Positions 26,262 to 34,874 of a stretch of DNA of 64,000 bases are shown here, piece by piece. The stretch is taken from assembly GCA_934445035.1 (NCBI GenBank), contig CAKSDI010000003.1, positions 124,001-188,000 on the forward strand, in the 5' to 3' direction. Positions within the stretch are counted from its first letter, which is position 1; the number at the start of each line of letters is the position of its first letter. Origin of the DNA: an uncultured Eubacteriales bacterium (GTDB lineage: Bacteria; Bacillota; Clostridia; Oscillospirales; Acutalibacteraceae). A model generated the notes under the pieces. That model was not told the origin of the DNA and made no database searches. It was given only the letters and a program-made list of their open reading frames with translations. The position numbers and the translations under genes are program-made.

Positions 26262-26843
26262 TTATCTTTTTGTAATAACTTTATCAATAAGTCCGTAATC
26301 AGCGGCTTCCTTTGCAGTCATAAAATTATCGCGCTCTGTATCCTGCTCGATAACGCTGAGCGGCTTGCCTGTTTCGGCTGCCAAAATCTCATTTATCGTG
26401 CTGCGGATATGCTTGATATGATTAGCGTGGATAAGAATATCCGTTGCCTGGCCCTCGGCAGAGCCTAAGGGCTGATGAATCATAATCTCGCTGTTAGGAA
26501 GAGCAAATCTTTTTCCCGGAGCGCCTGCGGCAAGGAGGAAAGCTCCCATACTCGCGGCCATTCCAAGGCATATAGTGCTGACATCGCACTTGATATACTG
26601 CATAGTATCATAAATAGCCATACCTGCGGAAACAGATCCGCCCGGACTGTTGATATAAAAGCTTATATCCTTTTCGGGATCCTGACCCTCAAGATAAAGC
26701 ATCTGCGCTATAACGACGCTTGCCGAATTGTTATCGACCTGATCGTTAAGCATTATAATTCTGTCATTAAGCAAGCGGGAAAAAATATCATAGGATCTTT
26801 CTCCTCTGCTTGTTTGTTCAACAACATAAGGAACCAAACTCAT
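26262..26843 (-). CDS. clpP: ATP-dependent Clp protease proteolytic subunit ClpP
   Basis: This 193-residue serine protease forms the tetradecameric chamber used by ClpX. The catalytic triad is S98 (GMAASMG), H123 (MIHQP) and D172, one residue offset from E. coli. ATG 26843 is chosen because AGGAGG lies 9 bases upstream, while the in-frame TTG 26852 abuts the ribosome site. It lies 55 bases after tig. Confidence 0.97.
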   Translation of the reverse strand: MSLVPYVVEQTSRGERSYDIFSRLLNDRIIMLNDQVDNNSASVVIAQMLYLEGQDPEKDISFYINSPGGSVSAGMAIYDTMQYIKCDVSTICLGMAASMGAFLLAAGAPGKRFALPNSEIMIHQPLGSAEGQATDILIHANHIKHIRSTINEILAAETGKPLSVIEQDTERDNFMTAKEAADYGLIDKVITKR

Positions 26844-26898
26844 TCCGATCAACCTCCTGTACGAATTATTATGAACGGACTTTAAAAAATATAATCAA

Positions 26899-28272
26899 TT
26901 ATTTATCCGATTTTTCCTCGGTCTTTTTAGAAGCCGCTTTTTTAGCGGGAGCCTTTTTAGCCGCAGGCTTGCTTTCTTTAGGCTCAGCCTCGGTTATAAC
27001 CGTGTTTGCCTTTACAAAGTCAATAGCTTTATTTGCGGCGATATCTTTCTCAAGCTCGCTTGAGGGAACAGCCGCTTTGACCTTATCGACTTCCAAGCCG
27101 TAATTATCAGCCATTTTCTTATATTCAGCCTCGATATCCTTTTCATCGGCCTTGATGTTTTCAAGCTCGACTATTTTATCAAGAGCGAGGCGGTATTTAA
27201 CCTGCATTTCAGCCTGGGGGCGGAAAGATTTCTTGAAATCATCGATAGTGCTGTTGGTATACTTAAGATAGGTTTCGAGATTCATTCCCTGCGACTGCAG
27301 ACGGTAAGCAAATTCTTCTACCGACTGATTAAGGCGGTTTTCAAACATAGCCTCGGGGATATCGCCCTCGATACCGTCAACAATCTGCTGAACAAGTTCG
27401 TTTTCTACAGCCTCTTCAGCCACTTTTTTCTTTCTTTCAAGAGCTTTTTTCTTGATATCGGCTTTAAGATCCTTTAAAGTATCGAATTCGCTGACATCTT
27501 TGGCAAACTCATCGTCGACCTCGGGAAGCTCTTTTATCTTAATCTCGTGAAGCTTTACTTTAAATACTGCGGGCTTTCCTGCAAGCTCTTTAGCGCCGTA
27601 TTCCTCAGGGAAAGTAACATTAACATCGAATTCATCGCCGATATTCTTTCCTACGATCTGATCTTCAAATCCGGGAATGAACTGACCGGAACCAAGCTCT
27701 AAGGAATGGCCCTCTGCTTTACCGCCCTCGAAAGCTTTACCGTCTGTAAATCCTTCAAAGTCGATAACAACAGTATCGCCTTTTTTAGCGGCTCTGTCTT
27801 CAACGGAAACCATTCTTGCGTTTCTCTCGGCCATAGCCTTGATCTCTTTATTGACTTCTGCCGCGTCAACCTTAACAGCGGCTTTTTCAGCCTTTAAGCC
27901 TTTATATTTCTTAAGTGTGATTTCAGGATATGTTGTAAGGCTTACCTTGAAGTCAACACCGTCTTCCTTAGAAATTGAAACAAGGTCAAAATCCATTTTA
28001 TCGTCAATAACCTTAAGGCCGGATTCTTCGATAGCGCCCTCTACAGCGTCGTTATAAAGCAGGTTAAGAGCGTCTTCAAAGAATACTTCGGAGCCGTAAT
28101 ATGTTTCTATCATATGTAAAGGAGCTTTACCCTTTCTGAATCCGGGAATATTTATCTTTTTTCCGTTCTTACGGTAAGCTTCCTTAATAGCTTCTCTGAA
28201 CTTCTCCCCGTCAATAGTGATCTCAAGCTGATACCTGTTGGTATCGATTTTTTTAGATTCTTTTAAACTCAT
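26899..28272 (-). CDS. tig: Trigger factor chaperone
   Basis: This 457-residue ribosome-bound chaperone has the signature GFRKGKAP (44-51) in the N-terminal ribosome-docking domain, then an FKBP-type peptidyl-prolyl isomerase domain (about 150-245) and a helical C-terminal chaperone region. The last 30 residues are a Lys/Ala-rich tail (AAKKAPAKKAASKK), an extension seen in some clostridia. GGAGG and a strong extended -10 promoter precede ATG 28272. It is first in the tig-clpP-clpX cluster. Confidence 0.96.
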   Translation of the reverse strand: MSLKESKKIDTNRYQLEITIDGEKFREAIKEAYRKNGKKINIPGFRKGKAPLHMIETYYGSEVFFEDALNLLYNDAVEGAIEESGLKVIDDKMDFDLVSISKEDGVDFKVSLTTYPEITLKKYKGLKAEKAAVKVDAAEVNKEIKAMAERNARMVSVEDRAAKKGDTVVIDFEGFTDGKAFEGGKAEGHSLELGSGQFIPGFEDQIVGKNIGDEFDVNVTFPEEYGAKELAGKPAVFKVKLHEIKIKELPEVDDEFAKDVSEFDTLKDLKADIKKKALERKKKVAEEAVENELVQQIVDGIEGDIPEAMFENRLNQSVEEFAYRLQSQGMNLETYLKYTNSTIDDFKKSFRPQAEMQVKYRLALDKIVELENIKADEKDIEAEYKKMADNYGLEVDKVKAAVPSSELEKDIAANKAIDFVKANTVITEAEPKESKPAAKKAPAKKAASKKTEEKSDK

Positions 28273-28301
28273 TTTAAGTACCTCCGCATAAATTGCATTT
28301 C

Positions 28302-28330
28302 ATTATACCACAATTAAAAACGATTTTCCA
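28302..28330 (-). promoter_or_regulatory. Promoter for tig-clpP-clpX
   Basis: On the minus strand TGGAAA (28325-28330) and TATAAT (28302-28307) are separated by 17 bases. TGG directly before the -10 makes it an extended -10. Confidence 0.75.
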
Positions 28331-28340
28331 CTATTATTTG

Positions 28341-29036
28341 TTAAATTTTTAATTTTTTTACAAGTATCGGGGAAAAACCGTTACAGTCGGCAGACAACAG
28401 CTTCATTTTTATACCGTCATACTCCGAAACGGTGCTTTTTATACCCGAACCGTGGATATGACCGTAATAAACCGTTTTGATATTATGATTTTTTAAGATT
28501 TTTAATATCATTTCGTTCTTAAAATTACCGTAAACAGGCGGATAGTGCAAGAACACTATCGGTTCAAGCCCTGAATTTTCGGCTTGAGAAAGAGAGGTTT
28601 CAAGTCTTCCGCACTCTCTTAAAAGGACCTTTTCGTCTTCAGGACCGCTTTTATCATAAAACCAGCCTCTTGTTCCGCAAACGGCATATTTTTCCACCGA
28701 AAAGAAGTTATTATAAACTATTTTCAGCGTGTCAAACCCATTCTTTTCAAAAAAATCATTGATCTTTTTAGCGGTTGTCCACCAAAAATCGTGATTGCCT
28801 TTTATAAATACCTTTTTGCCGGGCAGCGAATTTATAAAGCTCAGATCGGTTTTAGCTTCTTCTAATTTTGTCGCCCACGAAATATCTCCTGCAATTACGA
28901 CGATATCTTCTTTCGCTACGATTTTATTGAAATTTTCCTTTATTCTCCCGGTATAATTTTGCCAGCCCGGGAATATTTCCATAGATTTATCGGTTTCAAA
29001 TGATAAATGAAGATCCGAAATTGCAAATATAGACAA
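28341..29036 (-). CDS. Calcineurin-like metallophosphoesterase
   Basis: This 231-residue protein has the ordered metal-binding motifs DLH (8-10), GDISWA, GNHDFWW and GHIHGSG of the metallophosphoesterase superfamily. No membrane segment is visible, so it should be cytoplasmic. The substrate is unknown. It appears to start at TTG 29034-29036, with AGGCAGG about 9 bases upstream. It is divergent from the DUF1540 gene. Confidence 0.83.
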   Translation of the reverse strand: MSIFAISDLHLSFETDKSMEIFPGWQNYTGRIKENFNKIVAKEDIVVIAGDISWATKLEEAKTDLSFINSLPGKKVFIKGNHDFWWTTAKKINDFFEKNGFDTLKIVYNNFFSVEKYAVCGTRGWFYDKSGPEDEKVLLRECGRLETSLSQAENSGLEPIVFLHYPPVYGNFKNEMILKILKNHNIKTVYYGHIHGSGIKSTVSEYDGIKMKLLSADCNGFSPILVKKLKI

Positions 29037-29114
29037 TTTTTTTCGCCTGCCTCACATAAAAGATAAGTAATTGAGCATAATAATAAAGGCTAAAAGCCGG
29101 AAAGGATGATTTAA

Positions 29115-29276
29115 ATGTCAGATTGTAAAACAGAGTATTGTATTCATTGTTCGGTTAAAAACTGCGTTCATCACACTGAAGACGATTCCTGCAAAGCCGG
29201 AATGATCAAGATCGGTAACTGTACCGCAAACTGCTGCAGCGAGACCTGCTGCGATACTTTTTCGGCAAGACAGTAA
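29115..29276 (+). CDS. DUF1540 cysteine-rich small protein
   Basis: This 53-residue protein has 11 cysteines in the DUF1540 pattern (CxxxxCxxC...C near the N-terminus, then CxxxCC and CC). The reading frame runs from ATG 29115, with GGAAAGGATG upstream, to TAA 29274-29276. DUF1540 proteins are common in spore-forming Clostridia, often as tandem domains, and are probably metal-binding. The function is not established. Confidence 0.8.
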   Translation: MSDCKTEYCIHCSVKNCVHHTEDDSCKAGMIKIGNCTANCCSETCCDTFSARQ

Positions 29277-29292
29277 TTAAAATTCAGACAAA

Positions 29293-29327
29293 CGGTATCC
29301 GGCAGTAAAATTTTATGCCGGATACCG
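29293..29327. terminator. Hairpin between DUF1540 and thrC
   Basis: The arms CGGTATCCGGCA (29293-29304) and its complement (29316-29327) form a perfect 12-base-pair stem between convergent genes. T tracts on both sides are imperfect, so its strength is uncertain. Confidence 0.65.
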
Positions 29328-29347
29328 AAAGCAGTACGATACATATT

Positions 29348-30832
29348 TTATTTAAAAAGGCAATCCTTTACAGCTTTTTTAAGCTCGGTTTTACCGTAGA
29401 CCTTATTAAATCTTACCTTTGCGTTTTTAAGCTTTGCTAAAGGCTCGGGAATAGAAGTATTTGAAACTTCGCTTAAAACATCGAGATTTTTAAACTCGTC
29501 GCTGTCGGGAGTTTTATCAAGCGCCTTTAATACGCTTGAAGTGAATTTATAAGGCGAGGCGGTAGAGGCTATAGCGGCAGGTCTTTTATCCCCTGTTTTT
29601 TCTTTATATTCGTTATAAGCCGCTACGGCTACCGCCGTGTGAGTATCTATAAGATATCCGAATTTTTCAAAGGTTTCCTTGATGGTATCAAGAGTTTTAT
29701 CGTCGTCACAGCAGGAAGCGAAGAAGAGATCGGAAATCTTTTCTTTTATTTCTTCTTTTATCTCAAACTTTCCTGTTTTAAAGAGCTTGTTCTCTATATC
29801 CGAGATATATTCGTCGTCATTGCCTGAAAGATCGAATAAAAGTCTTTCAAGGTTGCTTGAAATAAGAATATCCATAGAGGGCGAGCAGGTGGTATAAAAC
29901 TTTCTGTTTTTATCATAAATTCCGGTGTTTATAAAATCAGTAAGCACATTATTTGAATTAGATGCGCAGATAAGTTTACTTATCGGAACTCCCATTTTTT
30001 TAGCATAATAAGCCGCAAGAATATTACCGAAATTACCTGTGGGGACTGTGACGGTAAATCCGTCTTTTAAATCCTCGCCCTGATTTAACATATCGCAGTA
30101 AGAAGAAACATAATAAACTATCTGGGGAGCCAGTCTTCCCCAATTTATAGAGTTTGCAGAGGAAAATTTCATATTGTTTTTTGCAAGCTCGCTTTTAACC
30201 ACTTCATCGGTAAATATCTGTTTTACCGCCGACTGCGCGTCGTCAAAATTTCCGCTTATCGCACAAACATTTACATTATCGCCGAGCTGCGAAACCATCT
30301 GCAGTTTTTGCATATTGCTCACGCCCTCCTGCGGGTAGAACACGATGATCTCGGTGTTGTCAACATCTTTAAATCCCTCAAGCGCCGCTTTACCCGTATC
30401 TCCCGAAGTGGCTACGAGAATAACCGTTTTAAATCCTTTTGAAACCTTTTTTGCGGAAACGGTCATAAGATAAGGCAGAAGCTGCAAAGCAAGGTCTTTA
30501 AACGCACAGGTAGGACCGTGCCAAAGCTCCAGGATATATTCATTTTCTCCGAGCTTTGCAAGAGGTGCGGGATTATCAAAATCGAATGTGTCGCAGTAAG
30601 CTCCCTTAACGCAGTATTCAAGCTCCTCATCCGAAAAATCGGTAAGGAAAGAGGATAAGATATATTTTGCTCTTTCGCAGTAATCAAGCTTTTTTAAGTT
30701 TTCGAAATCTTCCGCGCTCAATTTCGGAATACTTTCGGGAACAAAAAGTCCGCCCTCTTTTGAAATACCGTTTGCAATAGCAAAAGCAGAGCTTTCTTTT
30801 AAATTTTTATTTCTTGTGCTTATATAGTTCAT
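29348..30832 (-). CDS. thrC: Threonine synthase
   Basis: This 494-residue PLP enzyme converts O-phosphohomoserine to threonine. The PLP lysine is K112 in GPTCAFKDLALQ, and the phosphate-binding glycine loop TSGDTGKAAL follows. The length fits the long class II form found in Clostridia. Its start overlaps the dipeptidase stop by four bases (ATGA). A hairpin follows the stop. Confidence 0.94.
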   Translation of the reverse strand: MNYISTRNKNLKESSAFAIANGISKEGGLFVPESIPKLSAEDFENLKKLDYCERAKYILSSFLTDFSDEELEYCVKGAYCDTFDFDNPAPLAKLGENEYILELWHGPTCAFKDLALQLLPYLMTVSAKKVSKGFKTVILVATSGDTGKAALEGFKDVDNTEIIVFYPQEGVSNMQKLQMVSQLGDNVNVCAISGNFDDAQSAVKQIFTDEVVKSELAKNNMKFSSANSINWGRLAPQIVYYVSSYCDMLNQGEDLKDGFTVTVPTGNFGNILAAYYAKKMGVPISKLICASNSNNVLTDFINTGIYDKNRKFYTTCSPSMDILISSNLERLLFDLSGNDDEYISDIENKLFKTGKFEIKEEIKEKISDLFFASCCDDDKTLDTIKETFEKFGYLIDTHTAVAVAAYNEYKEKTGDKRPAAIASTASPYKFTSSVLKALDKTPDSDEFKNLDVLSEVSNTSIPEPLAKLKNAKVRFNKVYGKTELKKAVKDCLFK

Positions 30833-31698
30833 TTCTTTTTCCTTTCCGAAAGTTTTTTAAAATAATTAAAAGCGTTATAATAAAAAATGCCGTCAAGCGA
30901 TTTTTTATCTATTCCCTTTTTTAACAAATAATCATAAAGCTTTAAAGTATCGCAGGAATTTTTAAGATCTTTATCCATTAAAGCGCCGTCAAAATCCGAG
31001 CCTATGGCTAAATTTTCAGCAAACCCAAGATCGGATAACCGATAAATATTTTCATATATCTTCTCAAAAATATCGCCTTCCCCAGCAAATTCGGGGTAAA
31101 AGCAAATTCCGAAAATTCCGCCTCGTAAAAAAAGCTCTTTTATTTGTGAAACGGTAAAATTCCTCGGGTGATCCGTTATTTCTTTAAAGCAGGCGTGGGT
31201 AATTACAGGATATTTTGAAATTTCCAAAGCTTTATAAAAGGTTTCGTCATTCGAATGAGAAAGATCGCAGGCAATGGAAAGATCATTCATTTTATTGATA
31301 ACTTTTTTTCCGAAATCCGTTATTCCGCCGCTTTCATAAGTGCCTGCGGCTATATTATTTTTGTGATTCCATGTAAGAGTTATATATTCTATATTATCTT
31401 CTTTTAATTTAGAAACATTTTCTAAATCCTGCCCGATCGCCGCTCCGCCCTCAAGCGCAAAATGAATATTAGGTTTTATATCTGCTCTTTTCAGCTTTTC
31501 TTTGAAAGAAGTTATGATATCCTTATATTTTTTAAAAGGCTCTGTTTCATCGTCTTTTATCCAAACGGCATAGAACTGATCCCATTTATCGAAAAATTTT
31601 TTCTGATCTATATTTGCCGCAAGCCTGCGGTCGCTCGGCAGAATTCTGAATTTAAAGCATTCATAAGGAGTATCGCTGTGGAGATCAAATAAATTCAT
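30829..31698 (-). CDS. Membrane dipeptidase (peptidase family M19)
   Basis: This 289-residue zinc dipeptidase of the renal dipeptidase fold has DLHSDTPYE at residues 4-12 (metal ligands), the bridging glutamate region FALEGGAAIG, TLTWNHKN, DLSHSND with the second histidine set, and IGSDFDGAL. Bacterial relatives cleave dipeptides, including D-amino acid forms, in the cytoplasm. GCGAGG lies before ATG 31698. It is coupled to thrC and 14 bases after yraN, so it may be at the end of the lepB-rbgA-rnhB-yraN transcript. Confidence 0.88.
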   Translation of the reverse strand: MNLFDLHSDTPYECFKFRILPSDRRLAANIDQKKFFDKWDQFYAVWIKDDETEPFKKYKDIITSFKEKLKRADIKPNIHFALEGGAAIGQDLENVSKLKEDNIEYITLTWNHKNNIAAGTYESGGITDFGKKVINKMNDLSIACDLSHSNDETFYKALEISKYPVITHACFKEITDHPRNFTVSQIKELFLRGGIFGICFYPEFAGEGDIFEKIYENIYRLSDLGFAENLAIGSDFDGALMDKDLKNSCDTLKLYDYLLKKGIDKKSLDGIFYYNAFNYFKKLSERKKK

Positions 31699-31712
31699 AA
31701 TAAAAACCTCGC

Positions 31713-32090
31713 TTAAAAAGCAGATTTAATATACTTAAGCTCCCATTTATACTTCCCGTCGGGCGTTTCGCTGTAAGTCAGCTCCGCCACATCTATTCTC
31801 GGCTCAAGGTCGGTATTTAACCTTTTAGTAAACATCAGCGCCTCGTTTTTTATAAGGCGCATTTTCTTTTCGTCAATAGCGTCAAGACCGGAAACCAGCG
31901 CGTTTTTATTCCTTGTTTTTACTTCAACAAATATTATGTTTTGCTTGCTTTCGGCAATGATATCCACTTCGCCGTATCTGTCCCTGTAATTCCTTTTTAG
32001 AATTATACAACCCTTATGTTTTAAAAATTTTGCAACCTTTTCTTCGCCGAGAGCTCCTAAAATTCTTGAATTTTCGCTGTTATAAGACAT
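31713..32090 (-). CDS. yraN: YraN family endonuclease-fold protein (UPF0102)
   Basis: This 125-residue small protein has a restriction-endonuclease-like fold: EEKVAKFLKHKGC, then DIIAE and FVEVKTRN (D...ExK active site). The family is usually encoded next to rnhB, as here, with an 11-base overlap. The cellular role is not known. Confidence 0.88.
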   Translation of the reverse strand: MSYNSENSRILGALGEEKVAKFLKHKGCIILKRNYRDRYGEVDIIAESKQNIIFVEVKTRNKNALVSGLDAIDEKKMRLIKNEALMFTKRLNTDLEPRIDVAELTYSETPDGKYKWELKYIKSAF

Positions 32091-32679
32091 TTTTTAAAAA
32101 TGACTTTCTGTGTATTTCACAAATTCCGTGATTTTTTATGGCTTCATAGTGCGCTTTTGTGCCGTAACCTTTATGTGCGGCAAAACCGTAAGACGGATAC
32201 TTTTCATCATATTCTTTCATCAGTCTGTCCCTGGTCACCTTAGCAAGCACAGAAGCCGCCGCAACAGAATATGATTTTGAGTCGCCTTTTATTACAGTTT
32301 CACATTTCACGGGGCAATCATTAGGCTTGCGGTTGCCGTCTATCAAAGCAAGATCGGGTAAAGATCCAAGACCGGAAATTGCCCTGTTCATAGCAAGATA
32401 AGTTGCATTTAAAATATTATATTTTTCTATCTCTTCCACGCTTGCAAAAGCAACGCTATAATCCAAAGCTTCCTTTTTTATAACTTCAAAAAGCATTTCA
32501 CGCTTTTTCTCGGTAAGCTTTTTAGAATCGTCAAGCCCACCTATTTCAAGTCCTAAAGGAAGTATAACAGCCGCCGCGCAAACAGGACCTGCAAGCGGAC
32601 CTCTGCCCGCCTCGTCAACTCCGCAGACATTTTTAAAGCCATTATTTAAAGCCTGCAATTCATAAGAATAATCAGGCAT
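32080..32679 (-). CDS. rnhB: Ribonuclease HII
   Basis: This 199-residue enzyme removes RNA from RNA-DNA hybrids and single ribonucleotides from DNA. The signature GVDEAGRGPLAGPV carries the first two acidic active-site residues. DSKKLTEKKR and SVAAASVLAKVTRD follow. It overlaps rbgA by 8 bases and yraN by 11 bases. Confidence 0.95.
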   Translation of the reverse strand: MPDYSYELQALNNGFKNVCGVDEAGRGPLAGPVCAAAVILPLGLEIGGLDDSKKLTEKKREMLFEVIKKEALDYSVAFASVEEIEKYNILNATYLAMNRAISGLGSLPDLALIDGNRKPNDCPVKCETVIKGDSKSYSVAAASVLAKVTRDRLMKEYDEKYPSYGFAAHKGYGTKAHYEAIKNHGICEIHRKSFLKNVL

Positions 32680-33547
32680 ACTCGGAGGTCCTTTCTATCG
32701 TGACGGCTCCGATTTTTAAATTTCTGTATTCTTCAAGCAGCATATTAGCCGCGCGCTCTGTATCCACTTCTCCGCCTCTTATCATCATACCGCGCTTTTT
32801 TCCGAGAAGACAGAGCATATCATAAGGGTCTTCGGGGAATTCGGATATCTTATATCTTTGCTCTAAAAGCTCAGGATATGATTTGCTCAAAGTGGCTAAA
32901 AGGCGCATCGCAAGAAGCTCCGTATCGATAATTCTGTCTGAAACGGCGCCGGTGAACGCAAGATGCTCGCCTACTGTTTCATCTTCAAATTTCGGCCACA
33001 AAACTCCGGGAGTATCCAAAAGCTCGAGTCCGTTCCCTACCTTATACCACTGGTTCATTCTCGTAACACCCGGTCTGTTTTCAACCTTTGCCTTTGAATT
33101 TGAAGAAAGCTTATTTATAAAAGAGGATTTCCCGACATTCGGAATTCCCACTATCATAATTCTTACGCTTTTGCCCGCCATTCCTTTTTCTTTGTTCTTA
33201 GCAATTTTATCGGATAAAAGCGATAATACGCAGTTTTTAAATTCAACAAGCCCTTTGCCGCTTTTGCAATCCGCGGCGACGGCTGAAATACCGCTTTTTT
33301 TATAAATATCTATCCATTTTGCCGTTTCGGCTTTATCTGCCATATCGCATTTATTAAGCACGATTATATGAGGCTTATCGCCTATAAGCTCCGGAATATC
33401 GGGATTTCTGCTGCTTACGGGAATTCGCGCGTCGGTTATTTCAGCGACCGCGTCAACAAGCTTTAATTGCTCTTTTATTTTCCTCTTGGTTTTTGCCATA
33501 TGGCCGGGAAACCATTGGATATTCTGAGAATTTTCTTTATTTTCCAT
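32672..33547 (-). CDS. rbgA: Ribosome biogenesis GTPase RbgA/YlqF
   Basis: This 291-residue GTPase is circularly permuted: the NKCD motif (G4) comes before the P-loop GIPNVGKSSFIN (G1) and DTPGVLWP (G3). The HxGH-type N-terminus (WFPGHMAKT) is typical of YlqF. It matures the 50S subunit. ATG 33547 is chosen over GTG 33550 on ribosome-site spacing (GGGAG). It overlaps lepB by 11 bases. The order rplS, lepB, rbgA, rnhB is a conserved Firmicutes block. Confidence 0.94.
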   Translation of the reverse strand: MENKENSQNIQWFPGHMAKTKRKIKEQLKLVDAVAEITDARIPVSSRNPDIPELIGDKPHIIVLNKCDMADKAETAKWIDIYKKSGISAVAADCKSGKGLVEFKNCVLSLLSDKIAKNKEKGMAGKSVRIMIVGIPNVGKSSFINKLSSNSKAKVENRPGVTRMNQWYKVGNGLELLDTPGVLWPKFEDETVGEHLAFTGAVSDRIIDTELLAMRLLATLSKSYPELLEQRYKISEFPEDPYDMLCLLGKKRGMMIRGGEVDTERAANMLLEEYRNLKIGAVTIERTSEYA

Positions 33548-34166
33548 CACTTAATCTCCCGAATTTGGAGAAAGGATATATTCTTATAACCGCTCTGCCC
33601 AAAATATATCTCGTATCCACCATACCGTAGTTTCCTATTCTTGCAGATCTGCTGTCAAGAGAATCGTTTCTGTTATCTCCGAGCACGAATACGCTCCCCT
33701 CGCTTACTACAAGCGGGAATACCACACCGTCGTCATATTTGAGATTTGTGGGAGTTTTGGTATAAGGCTCGTTTAAAACCTTACCGTCAACATAGACCTT
33801 TCCTGCTTCAAAATCGATATCCACAGTCTGCCCGGCGGTTGCAATTATTCTTTTTATGATAGGCTTATCGCTTACATCCTCGTCATTCGAATCGTTCGAC
33901 GCATTTCTTGATATAACAACGACATCGCCCGCTTTCGGAGTATAAAAAACATTCGATATAATGACCTTTTCTCCGCTGTGCAAAGTGTTTTGCATAGAGG
34001 GTCCGTCAATAGTAGCGATTCGGAAAACAAAGGTAAACAAAAACACGACCAAAATCATTGCGGATACAATAACTTCCAGCCATTCAAAAATTTCTGTCTT
34101 TAAAGAAAGCTTTTCTTCAAGCTCTCTTTTCCCCTTTTTATTTCCGACTTCATTAAATTCAGACAA
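33537..34166 (-). CDS. lepB: Signal peptidase I
   Basis: This 209-residue membrane serine protease removes signal peptides. It has one N-terminal membrane segment (about residues 32-52), the catalytic serine in IDGPSMQNTL, and the lysine in IIKRIIATAGQ, followed by GDNRNDSLDSR. I start it at TTG 34166: TTTGGAGGAATAAAT lies just upstream. The longer frame back to TTG 34208 would read through that ribosome site and through the rplS terminator. The start is therefore non-ATG and probably limits expression. Confidence 0.9.
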   Translation of the reverse strand: MSEFNEVGNKKGKRELEEKLSLKTEIFEWLEVIVSAMILVVFLFTFVFRIATIDGPSMQNTLHSGEKVIISNVFYTPKAGDVVVISRNASNDSNDEDVSDKPIIKRIIATAGQTVDIDFEAGKVYVDGKVLNEPYTKTPTNLKYDDGVVFPLVVSEGSVFVLGDNRNDSLDSRSARIGNYGMVDTRYILGRAVIRIYPFSKFGRLSDGK

Positions 34167-34190
34167 ATTTATTCCTCCAAATTCTTCGGC

Positions 34191-34227
34191 TAAAACAAAA
34201 AGGGACAAGGCATAACACCCCGTCCCT
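34191..34227 (-). terminator. Terminator after rplS
   Basis: On the minus strand AGGGACGGGG pairs with CCTTGTCCCT (arms 34218-34227 and 34201-34210, two G-U pairs), followed by TTTTTGTTTT. It lies between rplS and lepB and likely lowers downstream expression. Confidence 0.8.
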
Positions 34228-34259
34228 CCATTCCTGCGGTAAAATACAATTTTTTAAGG

Positions 34260-34604
34260 TTAACCGATAAGTTCTTTAACCTTTGCAGCTTTACCGACTC
34301 TGTCACGCAGATAATAAAGCTTAGCGCGGCGAACGCGGCCTTTTCTTACAAGCTCAACCTTGTCAACAATAGGAGAATGAACCGGGAAAACACGCTCTAC
34401 TCCTACGCCGTATGATAAGCGGCGGACAGTAAAGGTTTCGGCTATTCCGCTGTTGTTTTTAGCGATAACGGTACCTTCAAATACCTGAATACGCTCTTTT
34501 TCGCCCTCTTTGATCTTTACGTGAACCTTAACAGTGCTTCCGATTATGATCTCGGGTGCGTCTGCTTTAAGCATTCCCTGAGTTAATTCTTTAACTGCAT
34601 CCAT
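34260..34604 (-). CDS. rplS: 50S ribosomal protein L19
   Basis: This 114-residue L19 has the conserved GSTVKVHVKIKEGEKERIQ, FEGTVIAKN, GVGVERVFPVHSP and RAKLYYLRDRVGKAAK blocks. It sits at the 30S-50S interface. The ribosome site is GGAGG. A sigma-A promoter at 34733-34761 gives a leader of about 120 bases, long enough for autogenous control. Confidence 0.97.
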   Translation of the reverse strand: MDAVKELTQGMLKADAPEIIIGSTVKVHVKIKEGEKERIQVFEGTVIAKNNSGIAETFTVRRLSYGVGVERVFPVHSPIVDKVELVRKGRVRRAKLYYLRDRVGKAAKVKELIG

Positions 34605-34726
34605 TTAAAATTTCCTCCCTGACTTTTTTCAAGCGTTCATGCCATATTACAGAGGACCGCTCGCTTCAATGTCGATAATAATTTTCGGCACTAAACCCAC
34701 CTTTGGGAAAAGGTGAAATAAAATGC
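34605..34726 (-). promoter_or_regulatory. rplS 5' leader, possible L19 autoregulatory region
   Basis: This is the transcribed region between the predicted start and the rplS ribosome site. It holds a seven-base-pair hairpin (CACCTTT with AAAGGTG, 34698-34715) near its 5' end and further GC-rich pairing potential. L19 leaders are known in Firmicutes. I cannot confirm a match to that family by eye. Confidence 0.35.
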
Positions 34727-34732
34727 TCAAAT

Positions 34733-34761
34733 ATAATACCATATCTTATGAAAAAAATCAA
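34733..34761 (-). promoter_or_regulatory. Promoter for rplS
   Basis: On the minus strand TTGATT (34756-34761) and TATTAT (34733-34738) are separated by 17 bases. Confidence 0.7.
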
Positions 34762-34810
34762 GTATTTTTTTATATTTTCGCTCTTTTGCCATAATCCCAT
34801 AAATTAGGTA

Positions 34811-34840
34811 TTGACAAAATACCCGATTTAGTGGGATAAT
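34811..34840 (+). promoter_or_regulatory. Promoter for rsmD-coaD
   Basis: A perfect TTGACA (34811-34816) and GATAAT (34835-34840) are separated by 18 bases, 34 bases upstream of the chosen rsmD start. Confidence 0.75.
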
Positions 34841-34874
34841 ATGATAGATAATAATATATTTTGGAGTTTTGCCG

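Noticed and set aside
34605..34726. T-box or metabolite riboswitch
   Set aside because: No T-box sequence or known aptamer core is recognisable; the leader is too short for most classes.
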